A DNA stretch of 64,000 bases from Parashewanella sp049608225 (lineage in GTDB: Bacteria > Pseudomonadota > Gammaproteobacteria > Enterobacterales > Shewanellaceae): positions 35,184 through 99,183 of the forward strand of contig JBMYXI010000004.1 of assembly GCA_049608225.1 (NCBI GenBank). The letters run 5' to 3'. Under the pieces are notes generated by a model. That model was not told where the DNA came from. It searched no databases and saw only the letters and a program-made list of their open reading frames with translations. The first letter of the stretch is position 1; each line of letters starts with the position of its first letter. Shown here piece after piece: positions 53,286-61,439 of the stretch. A program made the translations under genes and the position numbers.

Positions 53286-53423
53286 ATGAGTAAACGTACT
53301 TTTCAACCTAGCAACCTGAAGCGCAAGCGTTCTCACGGCTTCCGCGCTCGTATGGCTACTGTAGGCGGCCGTAAAGTTTTGGCGCGTCGTCGTGCCAAAG
53401 GTCGCGCTCGTCTATCTGCTTAA
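53286..53423 (+). CDS. rpmH: 50S ribosomal protein L34
   Basis: A 45-aa, strongly basic protein: [19 protein letters not shown] at the N-terminus and [18 protein letters not shown] at the C-terminus, essentially the family consensus. The smallest gene in the origin cluster; a canonical sigma-70 promoter lies upstream. It precedes rnpA by 26 bp, the universal rpmH-rnpA pair. Confidence 0.98.
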
Positions 53424-53449
53424 TTTAAATTCAAGTAGAGAGACATAAG

Positions 53450-53806
53450 GTGAAAAATCACACCTTTACGCGGGAGTTACGCCTGTTAACTCCCGCTCAA
53501 TTTAAAACCGTATTTTCTAATCCAATCAAAGCTTCTTCTGCTGAAATAACATTACTTGCGGTACCCAATAATTTGGACCATCCAAGGGTCGGATTAACTG
53601 TGGCCAAACGTTTTGTTAAAAAAGCCCATGACCGAAATCATGTTAAACGCATTATTCGTGAAAGCTTTCGCTTAAAGCAGCATGATTTGCCCGCAGTTGA
53701 CATTGTGGTACTGGTCAGACAAGGTGTACTTGATATGGATAATGCGGCACTGCATAAATTGGTCAACAAATTATGGCGCAAGCTTTGTCGCCGCTACAAC
53801 GGCTGA
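53450..53806 (+). CDS. rnpA: Ribonuclease P protein component
   Basis: A 118-aa basic protein that binds the RNase P RNA and helps process tRNA 5' ends. Signature: AKRFVKKAHDRNHVKRIIRESFR at about residues 50-72, with N-terminal ELRLLTPAQFKTVF. It starts at GTG. The 3' end overlaps yidD by 34 bp. Confidence 0.96.
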   Translation: MKNHTFTRELRLLTPAQFKTVFSNPIKASSAEITLLAVPNNLDHPRVGLTVAKRFVKKAHDRNHVKRIIRESFRLKQHDLPAVDIVVLVRQGVLDMDNAALHKLVNKLWRKLCRRYNG

Positions 53807-54027
53807 TCACAATACTCATTCGAGGCTATCAACTCATTATTAGTCCAATGATTGGACCTCGATGCCGTTTTTCCCCTACCTGTTCCCATTACGCCATTGA
53901 AGCGGTTAAAATGCATGGATCGGCGAAAGGGAGTTGGCTTGCAATCAAACGCATATTAAAATGTCACCCTTTGCATCCCGGCGGAATTGATCCCGTCCCA
54001 CCAAAACATGATAGGTGTAATAAATAG
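53773..54027 (+). CDS. yidD: Membrane protein insertion efficiency factor YidD
   Basis: An 84-aa protein with the hallmark GPRCRFSPTCSHYAIEAV and the C-terminal CHPLHPGGIDPVP. An N-terminal amphipathic helix (LITILIRGYQLIISPMI) attaches it to the membrane, where it assists YidC. Overlaps rnpA and ends three bases before yidC. Confidence 0.95.
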   Translation: MAQALSPLQRLITILIRGYQLIISPMIGPRCRFSPTCSHYAIEAVKMHGSAKGSWLAIKRILKCHPLHPGGIDPVPPKHDRCNK

Positions 54028-54030
54028 GCT

Positions 54031-55668
54031 ATGGAATCTCAACGCAATCTATTGCTTGTAGGACTGCTGCTTGTAAGTTTTTTGTTGTGGCAACAATGGC
54101 AAACGGATAAAAATCCGCAAGCTGTTGCGACTGAAACAACAGTATCTCACACAGCAAATTCTTCAAATCATTCAGCAGATGTACCAGAAGCGGATAATGC
54201 CGTTCCTACTGTTGCCCCTGCATCTCGTGAACTCATCACAGTGAAAACTGATCAATTGGATATCAAAATTAATCCAGTTGGTGGTGACATTGTTTACGCT
54301 GCTTTAGTAGAGCACAAGGTTGAGCAAGGTAAACAAGAACCTTTTGTATTGCTTGAACAAACAAAAGACTTCACCTACATTGCCCAAAGTGGCTTGATTG
54401 GTAAAGGTGGCATTGACAGCAGCCGAACTGGCCGCGCGCACTTTAGTGCTGACGCTCAGTCATATGAGCTGGCTGATGGTCAAAAAACATTAGCTATTCC
54501 GCTAACTTACATCGCTAAAAATGGTGTGAAGTACGTCAAAACTTTCACTTTTCACCGGGGTATGTTTAATGTTGGTGTTGACTATACAATCAACAATACT
54601 TCAGCGGAATCTCTGCAAGTTCAAATGTATGCACAGTTGAAAGAAACCATTAAGCCACATGAAGGCAGCATGATGATGCCAACTTACCGTGGTGCAGCGT
54701 TTTCAACTCAAGATATTCGTTATGAAAAATATCATTTCGAAGATATCACTAAAGCTGATTTAAAACAGTCGACTATGGGTGGTTGGGTTGCCATGTTGCA
54801 ACACTACTTCGTTTCAGCTTGGGTGCCACCAGCAAACGATAAAAACACCATTTACACCAGCGTAAGCGCTGGCGGCTTAGCAAACATTGGCTTTAAAGGT
54901 GCGTCTTACGATATTGCTCCTGGTAGCAGCCAGCAAATTAAAGCGCAATTTTACGTAGGTCCGAAAGATCAAGAAGCCTTATCTGCTTTGTCAGATAGCT
55001 TAAACCTTGTTGTTGACTATGGTTTCCTGTGGTGGCTTGCAATTCCAATTTATAAGCTATTGATGTTCTTCCAATCATTAGTGCATAACTGGGGTGTTGC
55101 TATCATCTTAATTACTTTGGTAGTTCGTGGTGGTTTATACCCGCTCACCAAAAAGCAATATACCTCGATGGCGAAAATGCGCGACTTGCAACCTAAGCTT
55201 GCGTCTTTGAAAGAACGTTTTGGTGATGACCGCCAAAAGATGGGTCAAGCCATGATGGAACTGTATAAGAAAGAGAAAGTGAACCCAATGGGTGGCTGTC
55301 TGCCAATTCTATTACAGATGCCTATTTTCATCGCGCTCTACTGGGTACTACTAGAGAGTTATGAACTCCGCCACGCACCATTTATGTTATGGATCACTGA
55401 CCTTTCAGTAAAAGATCCTTATTACATACTGCCAATCCTAATGGGGGCATCAATGTGGTTTATGCAGAAGCTGCAACCAATGTCACCGACAATGGATCCA
55501 ATGCAACAAAAAATGATGCAATGGATGCCAGTGATGTTTACTGTTTTCTTCTTATGGTTCCCAGCAGGACTCGTTCTTTACTGGTTAGTGGGTAACTTAG
55601 TCGCAATAGCTCAGCAAAAAATTATTTACGCGGGTCTAGAAAAAGCGAAACAACAAGAAAAGAGTTAA
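54031..55668 (+). CDS. yidC: Membrane protein insertase YidC
   Basis: A 545-aa inner-membrane insertase. N-terminal anchor QRNLLLVGLLLVSFLLWQQW, a large periplasmic domain to about residue 330, and then the five-helix insertase core with GGLYPLTKKQYTSMAKMRDL, PMGGCLPILLQMPIFIALYW and MQWMPVMFTVFFLWFPAGL. The linker after the anchor is Ala/Thr/Ser-rich. Confidence 0.97.
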   Translation: MESQRNLLLVGLLLVSFLLWQQWQTDKNPQAVATETTVSHTANSSNHSADVPEADNAVPTVAPASRELITVKTDQLDIKINPVGGDIVYAALVEHKVEQGKQEPFVLLEQTKDFTYIAQSGLIGKGGIDSSRTGRAHFSADAQSYELADGQKTLAIPLTYIAKNGVKYVKTFTFHRGMFNVGVDYTINNTSAESLQVQMYAQLKETIKPHEGSMMMPTYRGAAFSTQDIRYEKYHFEDITKADLKQSTMGGWVAMLQHYFVSAWVPPANDKNTIYTSVSAGGLANIGFKGASYDIAPGSSQQIKAQFYVGPKDQEALSALSDSLNLVVDYGFLWWLAIPIYKLLMFFQSLVHNWGVAIILITLVVRGGLYPLTKKQYTSMAKMRDLQPKLASLKERFGDDRQKMGQAMMELYKKEKVNPMGGCLPILLQMPIFIALYWVLLESYELRHAPFMLWITDLSVKDPYYILPILMGASMWFMQKLQPMSPTMDPMQQKMMQWMPVMFTVFFLWFPAGLVLYWLVGNLVAIAQQKIIYAGLEKAKQQEKS

Positions 55669-55696
55669 TTTCTTAACGAATTAATAGATAATACTA

Positions 55697-55721
55697 GGCG
55701 GCTAAATTAGCCGCCTTTTTT
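55697..55721 (+). terminator. Terminator after yidC
   Basis: GGCGGCT / AGCCGCC, a perfect 7-bp GC stem with 5-base loop, followed by TTTTTT. A textbook rho-independent terminator, 28 bp after the stop; mnmE must then have its own promoter or depend on readthrough. Confidence 0.92.
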
Positions 55722-55748
55722 ATTATATGTATTTATATCGAGGTCACA

Positions 55749-57125
55749 GTGACAACAGATACCATCGTAGCTCAAGCAACTGCACCCGGTCGTGGCGGCG
55801 TAGGCATTATTCGTATATCAGGTCCACAAGCAAAAGCCGTTGCGCAAAACGTATTGGGCCGTGTTCCTAAGGTTCGTTATGCCGATTACTGTGATTTCAA
55901 AGCTGAAGATGGGCAAGTTATCGATCAAGGTATTGCCCTGTTCTTTCAATCCCCGAATTCGTTTACTGGTGAAGATGTCCTCGAATTACAGGGACACGGT
56001 GGCCAAGTCGTCCTTGATATGATGATAAAACGCGTACTGGAAACTGACAATGTTCGCACCGCCAAGCCTGGTGAATTCAGTGAGCAAGCTTTCATGAACG
56101 ATAAGCTGGATTTAACCCAAGCAGAAGCGATTGCTGACTTAATTGATGCCAGTAGCGAACAAGCAGCCAAAAGTGCCCTTCATTCACTGCAAGGTGAATT
56201 TTCTAGCCAAGTTCATCAGCTGGTAGAGCAAGTTACTAACTTGCGCCTCTATGTTGAAGCAGCCATTGATTTTCCCGATGAAGAAGTCGATTTTCTCAGT
56301 GACGGTAAAGTTGCCAGCGCTCTTTATAAAATCATCGACCGATTGGATGAAGTGCAAGCCAGTGCTCAACAAGGCGCTATCATGCGTGAAGGCATGAAAG
56401 TGGTTATTGCTGGCCGCCCAAATGCTGGAAAATCAAGCCTGCTTAATGCATTAGCGGGTAAAGAGTCAGCGATTGTCACTGACATTGCAGGCACCACTCG
56501 AGATGTATTAAGAGAACACATTCATTTAGATGGCATGCCACTGCACATTATCGACACAGCAGGTTTACGCGATACTCAAGATGCAGTAGAAAAAATAGGT
56601 ATTGAGCGCGCGTGGGATGAAATAGAACAAGCCGATCGGATATTATTTATGGTTGATGGCACCACCACCGACTCCATCGATCCACATGATATTTGGCCTG
56701 ATTTCATTGATCGCCTACCAAAGAACTTAGGCGTGACCATTATTCGAAATAAAGTCGATCTTACCAATGAAACTCTTGGTGAGAATACGGTCACCATTAA
56801 TGATCAATTAAGCTATGCCGTTTATGGACTATCAGCCAAAACGGGCGAAGGCGTTATCGAGCTCAAACAACACTTAAAGTCATTAATGGGTTATCAAAGC
56901 AACCTTGAAGGTGGATTTATGGCTCGTCGACGCCATTTAGAAGCATTAGATCTCGCCACCAGCCACTTACAAATTGGCAAACACCAGCTAGAAGTATTTC
57001 AAGCAGGTGAATTGTTAGCAGAAGAACTACGAATGACGCAAATGGCGCTCTCTGAGATCACAGGAGAATTTACCTCTGATGATCTCTTAGGCAAAATTTT
57101 CTCGTCGTTCTGTATTGGAAAATAG
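55749..57125 (+). CDS. mnmE: tRNA modification GTPase MnmE
   Basis: A 458-aa GTPase that with MnmG makes 5-carboxymethylaminomethyluridine at tRNA wobble positions. N-terminal DTIVAQATAPGRGGVGIIRI; folate-binding region; G-domain with AGRPNAGKSSLLNAL (about residue 222), DIAGTTRDV and IDTAGLRD; and the terminal FCIGK with the essential Cys. It starts at GTG. The 3' end is intact although a mobile island begins right after it. Confidence 0.97.
   Translation: MTTDTIVAQATAPGRGGVGIIRISGPQAKAVAQNVLGRVPKVRYADYCDFKAEDGQVIDQGIALFFQSPNSFTGEDVLELQGHGGQVVLDMMIKRVLETDNVRTAKPGEFSEQAFMNDKLDLTQAEAIADLIDASSEQAAKSALHSLQGEFSSQVHQLVEQVTNLRLYVEAAIDFPDEEVDFLSDGKVASALYKIIDRLDEVQASAQQGAIMREGMKVVIAGRPNAGKSSLLNALAGKESAIVTDIAGTTRDVLREHIHLDGMPLHIIDTAGLRDTQDAVEKIGIERAWDEIEQADRILFMVDGTTTDSIDPHDIWPDFIDRLPKNLGVTIIRNKVDLTNETLGENTVTINDQLSYAVYGLSAKTGEGVIELKQHLKSLMGYQSNLEGGFMARRRHLEALDLATSHLQIGKHQLEVFQAGELLAEELRMTQMALSEITGEFTSDDLLGKIFSSFCIGK
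57108..57125 (+). other. Probable left attachment site (attL) in the mnmE 3' end
   Basis: The last 18 bp of mnmE, TTCTGTATTGGAAAATAG, correspond to the position used as attB by SGI1-type genomic islands (3' end of trmE/thdF). The integrase gene begins 171 bp downstream and points away, as expected at an island end. The other repeat is not seen in the window. Confidence 0.5.
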
Positions 57126-57234
57126 ATAGGGCAAAAAAGGGAAAAGAAAAGCAAACTACGGCTACTAACACATTGAAATAAAAGCATTCACCTTTGCGGT
57201 TCATTTTCATTGTTTTTCGTTGTTTGCGTAATCT

Positions 57235-57293
57235 TGTCCCCGCTGTGCCTCCCGATGATAATTTTTACCAAATCGGGGGGCATACTGGGGACA
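57235..57293. repeat. Interrupted inverted repeat upstream of the integrase start
   Basis: TGTCCCC plus TGCCTCCCGAT (57235-57241, 57246-57256) pair with ATCGGGGGGCA plus GGGGACA (57272-57282, 57287-57293), one mismatch. It ends three bases before the integrase ATG and includes the only G-rich ribosome-site-like sequence. It may be a recombinase/regulator binding site or an RNA hairpin limiting integrase translation. Confidence 0.6.
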
Positions 57294-57296
57294 AAT

Positions 57297-58448
57297 ATGA
57301 AAATTTATCTTGAAAAACGTAATGTTAGAGCTGATGGAACGAGGGCAATTCGACTTGTTTACGACAGCTCCAATACCAACCAAAGAAAACGTCAATACGA
57401 ACCTTTAAACCTATTCGTATACGATAAACCTAAGACCACTCTACAACGTCAACACAACAAAGAGCATGAAAAACTTGCTGAGCTCATCATGAGTAAAAGG
57501 CTGGTTGAAGCTCAATCGAAGAAACATGGCTTTGAAGACAAAACTAAACTTACCGCCAGTTTCATGGACTACTTTCAATCACTGTCTGACATCAAGCGAG
57601 AAACAACAACCAGTTCAAATCACTCTATTTGGGTGAGTACTAAAAATCATCTACAAGCCTATATTAAAAACGGTGACATCGCATTTCAAGACATTACAAA
57701 AGAGTGGCTCGAAGGTTTTAAAACGCATTTAGAAAAAACCGCTAAAACAAAAAGCAACACTCTCTTGTCTCGTAATACTCAAAGCACTTACTTCAATAAG
57801 GTAAGAGCAACCCTAAACCAAGCTCAGCAAGATGGAATCATACAGTTCAACCCAGTAATTCAAGTACGCTCAATCAAAGGAAAAACCTCACAACGAGTCT
57901 ATCTTACCTTAGAAGAAGTCAATGCACTGACACAAACTGAGTGTCGCTACAGCATCCTAAAACAAGCCTTTTTATTTTCCTGTTCGACTGGGCTGAGGTG
58001 GTCAGACATACAAAAACTGACATGGAAAGAAGTCGAGCAGTTCAACAATCATAAACGCATCGTCTTCCATCAGAAAAAGCTCGAACGAGGAGATGCAAAA
58101 AGTCTGCTCTATCTTGATTTATCACCTTCAGCTGAAAAGTTATTGAGTGAACCACAAGAGCCTAATGAGAGAGTATTTAAAGGACTCAAATATAGCTCTT
58201 ACGTCAATGTAGAATTATTAAGGTGGGCATTAGCTGCTGGGATCAACAAGCGAGTCACCTTTCACTCAGGAAGGCATACCTTCGCAGTTATCCAGTTAAG
58301 CAGAGGTGTCGAAATATACGCAGTATCACGTTTACTTGGGCACAGTGAGTTAAGAACTACAGAAATATACGCAGACATCATTGAGAAACGACGAGTTGAT
58401 GCCATGCTGACCTTCCCTGATATATTCTCCCTAAAAGAAAGTCAGTAG
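57297..58448 (+). CDS. Tyrosine site-specific integrase
   Basis: A 383-aa phage-type integrase. N-terminal arm-binding domain (KIYLEKRNVRADGTRAIRLV), a SAM-like core-binding domain, and a catalytic domain with Arg234 (CSTGLRWSDI), His323-x-x-Arg326 (HSGRHT), His349 (LLGHSEL) and nucleophile Tyr358 (TEIYADI). The overall layout resembles integrases more usual in Bacteroidota, suggesting transfer between phyla; that impression is from memory. Start ATG 57297. It lies immediately beyond mnmE and converges with an HTH gene. Confidence 0.9.
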   Translation: MKIYLEKRNVRADGTRAIRLVYDSSNTNQRKRQYEPLNLFVYDKPKTTLQRQHNKEHEKLAELIMSKRLVEAQSKKHGFEDKTKLTASFMDYFQSLSDIKRETTTSSNHSIWVSTKNHLQAYIKNGDIAFQDITKEWLEGFKTHLEKTAKTKSNTLLSRNTQSTYFNKVRATLNQAQQDGIIQFNPVIQVRSIKGKTSQRVYLTLEEVNALTQTECRYSILKQAFLFSCSTGLRWSDIQKLTWKEVEQFNNHKRIVFHQKKLERGDAKSLLYLDLSPSAEKLLSEPQEPNERVFKGLKYSSYVNVELLRWALAAGINKRVTFHSGRHTFAVIQLSRGVEIYAVSRLLGHSELRTTEIYADIIEKRRVDAMLTFPDIFSLKESQ

Positions 58449-58453
58449 CAGCT

Positions 58454-58795
58454 CTACTGCTTTCTCATAGAGTGATGGACAAGGTAATTGGCAGCCCTCT
58501 TCTCAATTTCTAGCTGAGTACAGATCTGCCCTTGTTTTACCCAGTCCATCACTTTCAGCCTTTCGAATCTAAGATGCTTACCCAACTTGAAATGTGGGAT
58601 CGTGTCTGAGCAAGTTAGCTTGTAAAGTTGGTTTATCGAAATCCCTAATAACGCAGAGCACTCATCAACATTTAAAAACTCTTTCTGGCTTGCTTCATTG
58701 CAAGTCTGTTGCTTGACTTGACTCTCAATGATTTTCTCTAAACGAGCAAGCTTGGCTAAAATACTCTGCATTAAGACAGTTTGATTCTGTTCCAC
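58454..58795 (-). CDS. Helix-turn-helix (excisionase/AlpA-type) protein
   Basis: A 113-aa protein with an N-terminal coiled coil (AKLARLEKIIESQVK) and a MerR/AlpA-like DNA-binding domain (LNVDECSALLGISINQLYKLT, then HFKLGKHLRFERLKVMDWV). Such proteins act as excisionases or island regulators. It converges on the integrase and is one base downstream of a second, shorter HTH gene in the same direction. Confidence 0.75.
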   Translation of the reverse strand: MEQNQTVLMQSILAKLARLEKIIESQVKQQTCNEASQKEFLNVDECSALLGISINQLYKLTCSDTIPHFKLGKHLRFERLKVMDWVKQGQICTQLEIEKRAANYLVHHSMRKQ

Positions 58796-58796
58796 T

Positions 58797-58994
58797 TCAA
58801 CCTCCTACTACCGATGACTTTGAGGACTGAGTTCGTTCGATAAACTTCTCAAGATCATTTGCCCGATACTTCACAAGCCGACCAATTTTCAGATAATTAA
58901 TTTGGTGTCGACCAGTACAGCGCCAAGTACACAAAGTGTGCTTACTCACACCCAATACTTGAGCGGCTTCATCTGGTGATAGTAATTTTTCCAT
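58797..58994 (-). CDS. Helix-turn-helix AlpA-family protein
   Basis: A 65-aa protein that is almost entirely a winged helix-turn-helix (LLSPDEAAQVLGVSKHTLCT, KIGRLVKYRANDLEKFIE). A likely excisionase or regulator for the adjacent integrase. Start 58994 gives MEKLLSP; the longer frame adds three residues. It is the first gene of a two-gene operon with the 113-aa HTH protein. Confidence 0.75.
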   Translation of the reverse strand: MEKLLSPDEAAQVLGVSKHTLCTWRCTGRHQINYLKIGRLVKYRANDLEKFIERTQSSKSSVVGG

Positions 58995-59003
58995 CGAAAA
59001 CAC

Positions 59004-59659
59004 CTCGAATCATGAACAGGTGTTACCAACATATCCGCAATAAACCATCATGAGAAGATCGGCAAGATGACAAAAAATTGCATCTTTCTCGACATACGGT
59101 TGGGGCTACAGCCTAATAAAGAAAAAAATGGGAGGAATTAGGGGGCAAATAGGCACGACCGTCCAACCCGAAGGAGTTGGACAAGAATACTGATACTGCT
59201 CCTGTTACTTTTACTGTTACTTCTACTGCTACTATGTTTCGAAACGGTTTGTTAACCCAAGTTATCAACAAGCATTGAGGGTTTCAAAACCCATAAAGCC
59301 AAAAGCAAAAAAGTCAGCAATGTTTTGAATAAAAAGGAAAAAGCTGTATTAATTCAATATAAACAATTATTAACTTTGGTTAATAATTAAGAGAGCCAAT
59401 GAAGTTAATGGAAATGGAGCTGTTAAGGCAAAAAGTGAACAAAAGTTAATGTATTTCTGCATTTTGTCTATCACGGTTCTGCCCCAAAACAATTTAGAGT
59501 TATTACTTTTTAGATAACAAAGAAGCAGCTAGGCCAGCAAAAAGCTACAGTTAAAAATGAGCGAAAAATCTCTTAAATGAGTTCTTGCCATAGAATGCCT
59601 CTTTTCTTATTCAGGTGTATTCTGTAATATCACGAGTGAATTCCATAGGATGACTTAAC
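59004..59659. other. Gene-free stretch inside the island
   Basis: No convincing gene in 656 bp. It holds a 7-bp hairpin GTCCAAC…GTTGGAC (59161-59182) and a fourfold degenerate 12-bp tandem repeat (59190-59237). The rest is AT-rich and may contain promoters for the HTH operon on the left and the efflux operon on the right. Confidence 0.5.
59190..59237. repeat. Degenerate 12-bp tandem repeat, four units
   Basis: Units CTGATACTGCTC, CTGTTACTTTTA, CTGTTACTTCTA and CTGCTACTATGT follow each other without gaps. The common pattern is CTGnTACTnnnn. Possibly an iteron-like binding array or decayed low-complexity sequence. Confidence 0.5.
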
Positions 59660-60058
59660 TTGCTGCGGACATTAACCACGACATTAGTAACAATAATTAT
59701 GCTACTGCAATTATTTGTGGCAAATGTCGGTGCGCATCAAATTCATGAAACTGAGCACCAAGTCGAAGGTGACAGTCATGCCCATTTGCAGTTAGAAGTC
59801 ACTAAAACGGTTGCAAACGATCAATGTAATATCGGAGACTTGGAACAGAGTTTGAACCAAGAGCAACACCAACACAGTAAAGTGATTGATTTGTGTTTAG
59901 ACTGCCAATGTCACGGTACTTATGTTTCTCTAATTTCCGAACTTCAAACTGATAATACAATTGCTCGAATCACTGATGTTGCTTTAGCAGCAGTAAATTA
60001 CTTTCCACCAGATATTGCTCCTGCGTATCGCCCTCCCATATTGCCTCAACAGGTTTAA
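59660..60058 (+). CDS. Small exported His/Cys-containing protein of the efflux locus
   Basis: A 132-aa protein with an N-terminal hydrophobic signal (LVTIIMLLQLFVANVGA) followed by many His (HQIHETEHQ, HAHL, HQHSK) and a Cys-rich segment (DLCLDCQCHG). This resembles short DUF2946-like proteins that precede metal RND operons and may bind metal in the periplasm. The start is probably TTG 59660 with AGGA nine bases upstream; ATG 59699 would cut into the signal. It is 155 bp upstream of the czcB-like gene in the same direction. Confidence 0.6.
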   Translation: MLRTLTTTLVTIIMLLQLFVANVGAHQIHETEHQVEGDSHAHLQLEVTKTVANDQCNIGDLEQSLNQEQHQHSKVIDLCLDCQCHGTYVSLISELQTDNTIARITDVALAAVNYFPPDIAPAYRPPILPQQV

Positions 60059-60213
60059 TCAAATTCGCTGATAACGAATTACCTTTGTTTTACAAAGACA
60101 CTTTAGCTTCCCGGCATCCTGAATTCGTTATCAAATAAAACCTTTGATAGATCACATATTACTTTGTGATCTGTCTATAAAGTTATGGCGAAGCCATAGC
60201 TTGAGGCAACACA

Positions 60214-61422
60214 ATGAATAAAAATATTACTATAAAGCGCTTGATACTTAGCCTAGCTATTCTTATGAATATTGGTATAGCTATTCCAACAAGTTATGCA
60301 GGAGAAGGACATAATCACGATGAGCCTGCACAATCAATTCTGAAGCTAAAAATGGATGATCATTCAAATGAAGAAGGTCATTCAGAGGCACTACAATTAA
60401 CTCCCGAGCAAATGGAATTGGCTGGCATCAAGTTAGCCTCCATCAACAGTCCTGTATTAGATCTAGATAATCTTGATGTTCAACACATGGCTACAGCAAC
60501 TTTAGCCGTTAATCGTAATTTAACCGCTGTTATTGATCCACAGTTGGATGTCCTAGTCTTACAAAGAAAAATTGTACCCGGTCAAGAAGTCAAAAAGGGT
60601 CAAATACTTTTAGTGCTAGGTGGTAAAGATGTCGCTCAAGCTCAAGCTGAATATATCAATGCTGCAAAAGAGTGGGACAGAGTCAAACGCTTAAGCAAAA
60701 ATGCGGTCAGTGATAGTCAGCGTCAGCAAACGTTGATTGATGCACAGTTGAAAAAAGCCATTTTACGTTCAATCAACATGACTGAAGCGCAAATTGCGAC
60801 GTTGAAACGTAGCCCAGAATCTGTGGGAAGTTTTGAGTTGTTGTCGCCATTGAATGGCCGAGTTCAACAAGATATTAGCCGAGTCGGACAAATAAACCCT
60901 GCTGGTACGCCACTTTTGCAACTCACTGATGAATCAAGCTTATGGGTGAAAGCAGAGCTAACACCAGCACAATCTAAAGATTTAACCGCACAGCGCAAAG
61001 CAGTGGTCAAAATTGGTAATACCTTAGTGGCTGCAAAGTTAATCGGTCGCTCCCATGAGTTGGATAAAGCAACACGTACAGAAGAAGTGTTATTCAGTAT
61101 TGATAATTCATCTCATAAATTACACGCAGGCGAGTTCGTTGAGTTGTATTTCTCGGCGGGCGATAAAGCGCAGCAAGGCATAGTCGTCCCTGATTCTGCA
61201 CTTACACGAAGTGGCGATGGTGATTGGCAATTATTCCTCAAAGATGACGATGGTTTTGAAGCCATTGAAGTTGAAATTGCAGAGCGCCAAGGTGGGTTAA
61301 GTCGGATAGTTAGCCCTGAGTTAGCACACATGAAACATGAGAATGTGCAGATTGTGCTTGAGGGGGCGTTTTTTCTTGCTTCAGAAAAAGCGAAGTCTGG
61401 CTTTGATATTCACAATCATTAG
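60214..61422 (+). CDS. Heavy-metal RND efflux periplasmic adaptor (CzcB/CusB-like)
   Basis: A 402-aa membrane fusion protein. Signal peptide, then a His-rich mature N-terminus (GEGHNHDEP, DHSNEEGHSE) that could bind metal. Lipoyl/barrel regions: PGQEVKKGQILLVLGGKDVAQ, a helical hairpin, SPLNGRVQQDISRVGQINPA, and a C-terminal domain GIVVPDSALTRSGDGDW. It links the inner-membrane RND pump to an outer-membrane factor. A small hairpin (60184-60198) lies just before the ribosome site GAGG. The pump gene follows after 17 bp. Confidence 0.88.
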   Translation: MNKNITIKRLILSLAILMNIGIAIPTSYAGEGHNHDEPAQSILKLKMDDHSNEEGHSEALQLTPEQMELAGIKLASINSPVLDLDNLDVQHMATATLAVNRNLTAVIDPQLDVLVLQRKIVPGQEVKKGQILLVLGGKDVAQAQAEYINAAKEWDRVKRLSKNAVSDSQRQQTLIDAQLKKAILRSINMTEAQIATLKRSPESVGSFELLSPLNGRVQQDISRVGQINPAGTPLLQLTDESSLWVKAELTPAQSKDLTAQRKAVVKIGNTLVAAKLIGRSHELDKATRTEEVLFSIDNSSHKLHAGEFVELYFSAGDKAQQGIVVPDSALTRSGDGDWQLFLKDDDGFEAIEVEIAERQGGLSRIVSPELAHMKHENVQIVLEGAFFLASEKAKSGFDIHNH

Positions 61423-61439
61423 GCGTTGGAGCGATCACT

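Noticed and set aside
59161..59182. Hairpin GTCCAAC…GTTGGAC as a terminator
   Set aside because: No T-run follows and no gene ends nearby on either strand.
59619..59640. TTCTGTAATATCACGAG as the right-hand attachment repeat of the island
   Set aside because: Only the first seven bases match the mnmE end; far too weak for an att site, and the metal operon beyond looks like part of the same island.
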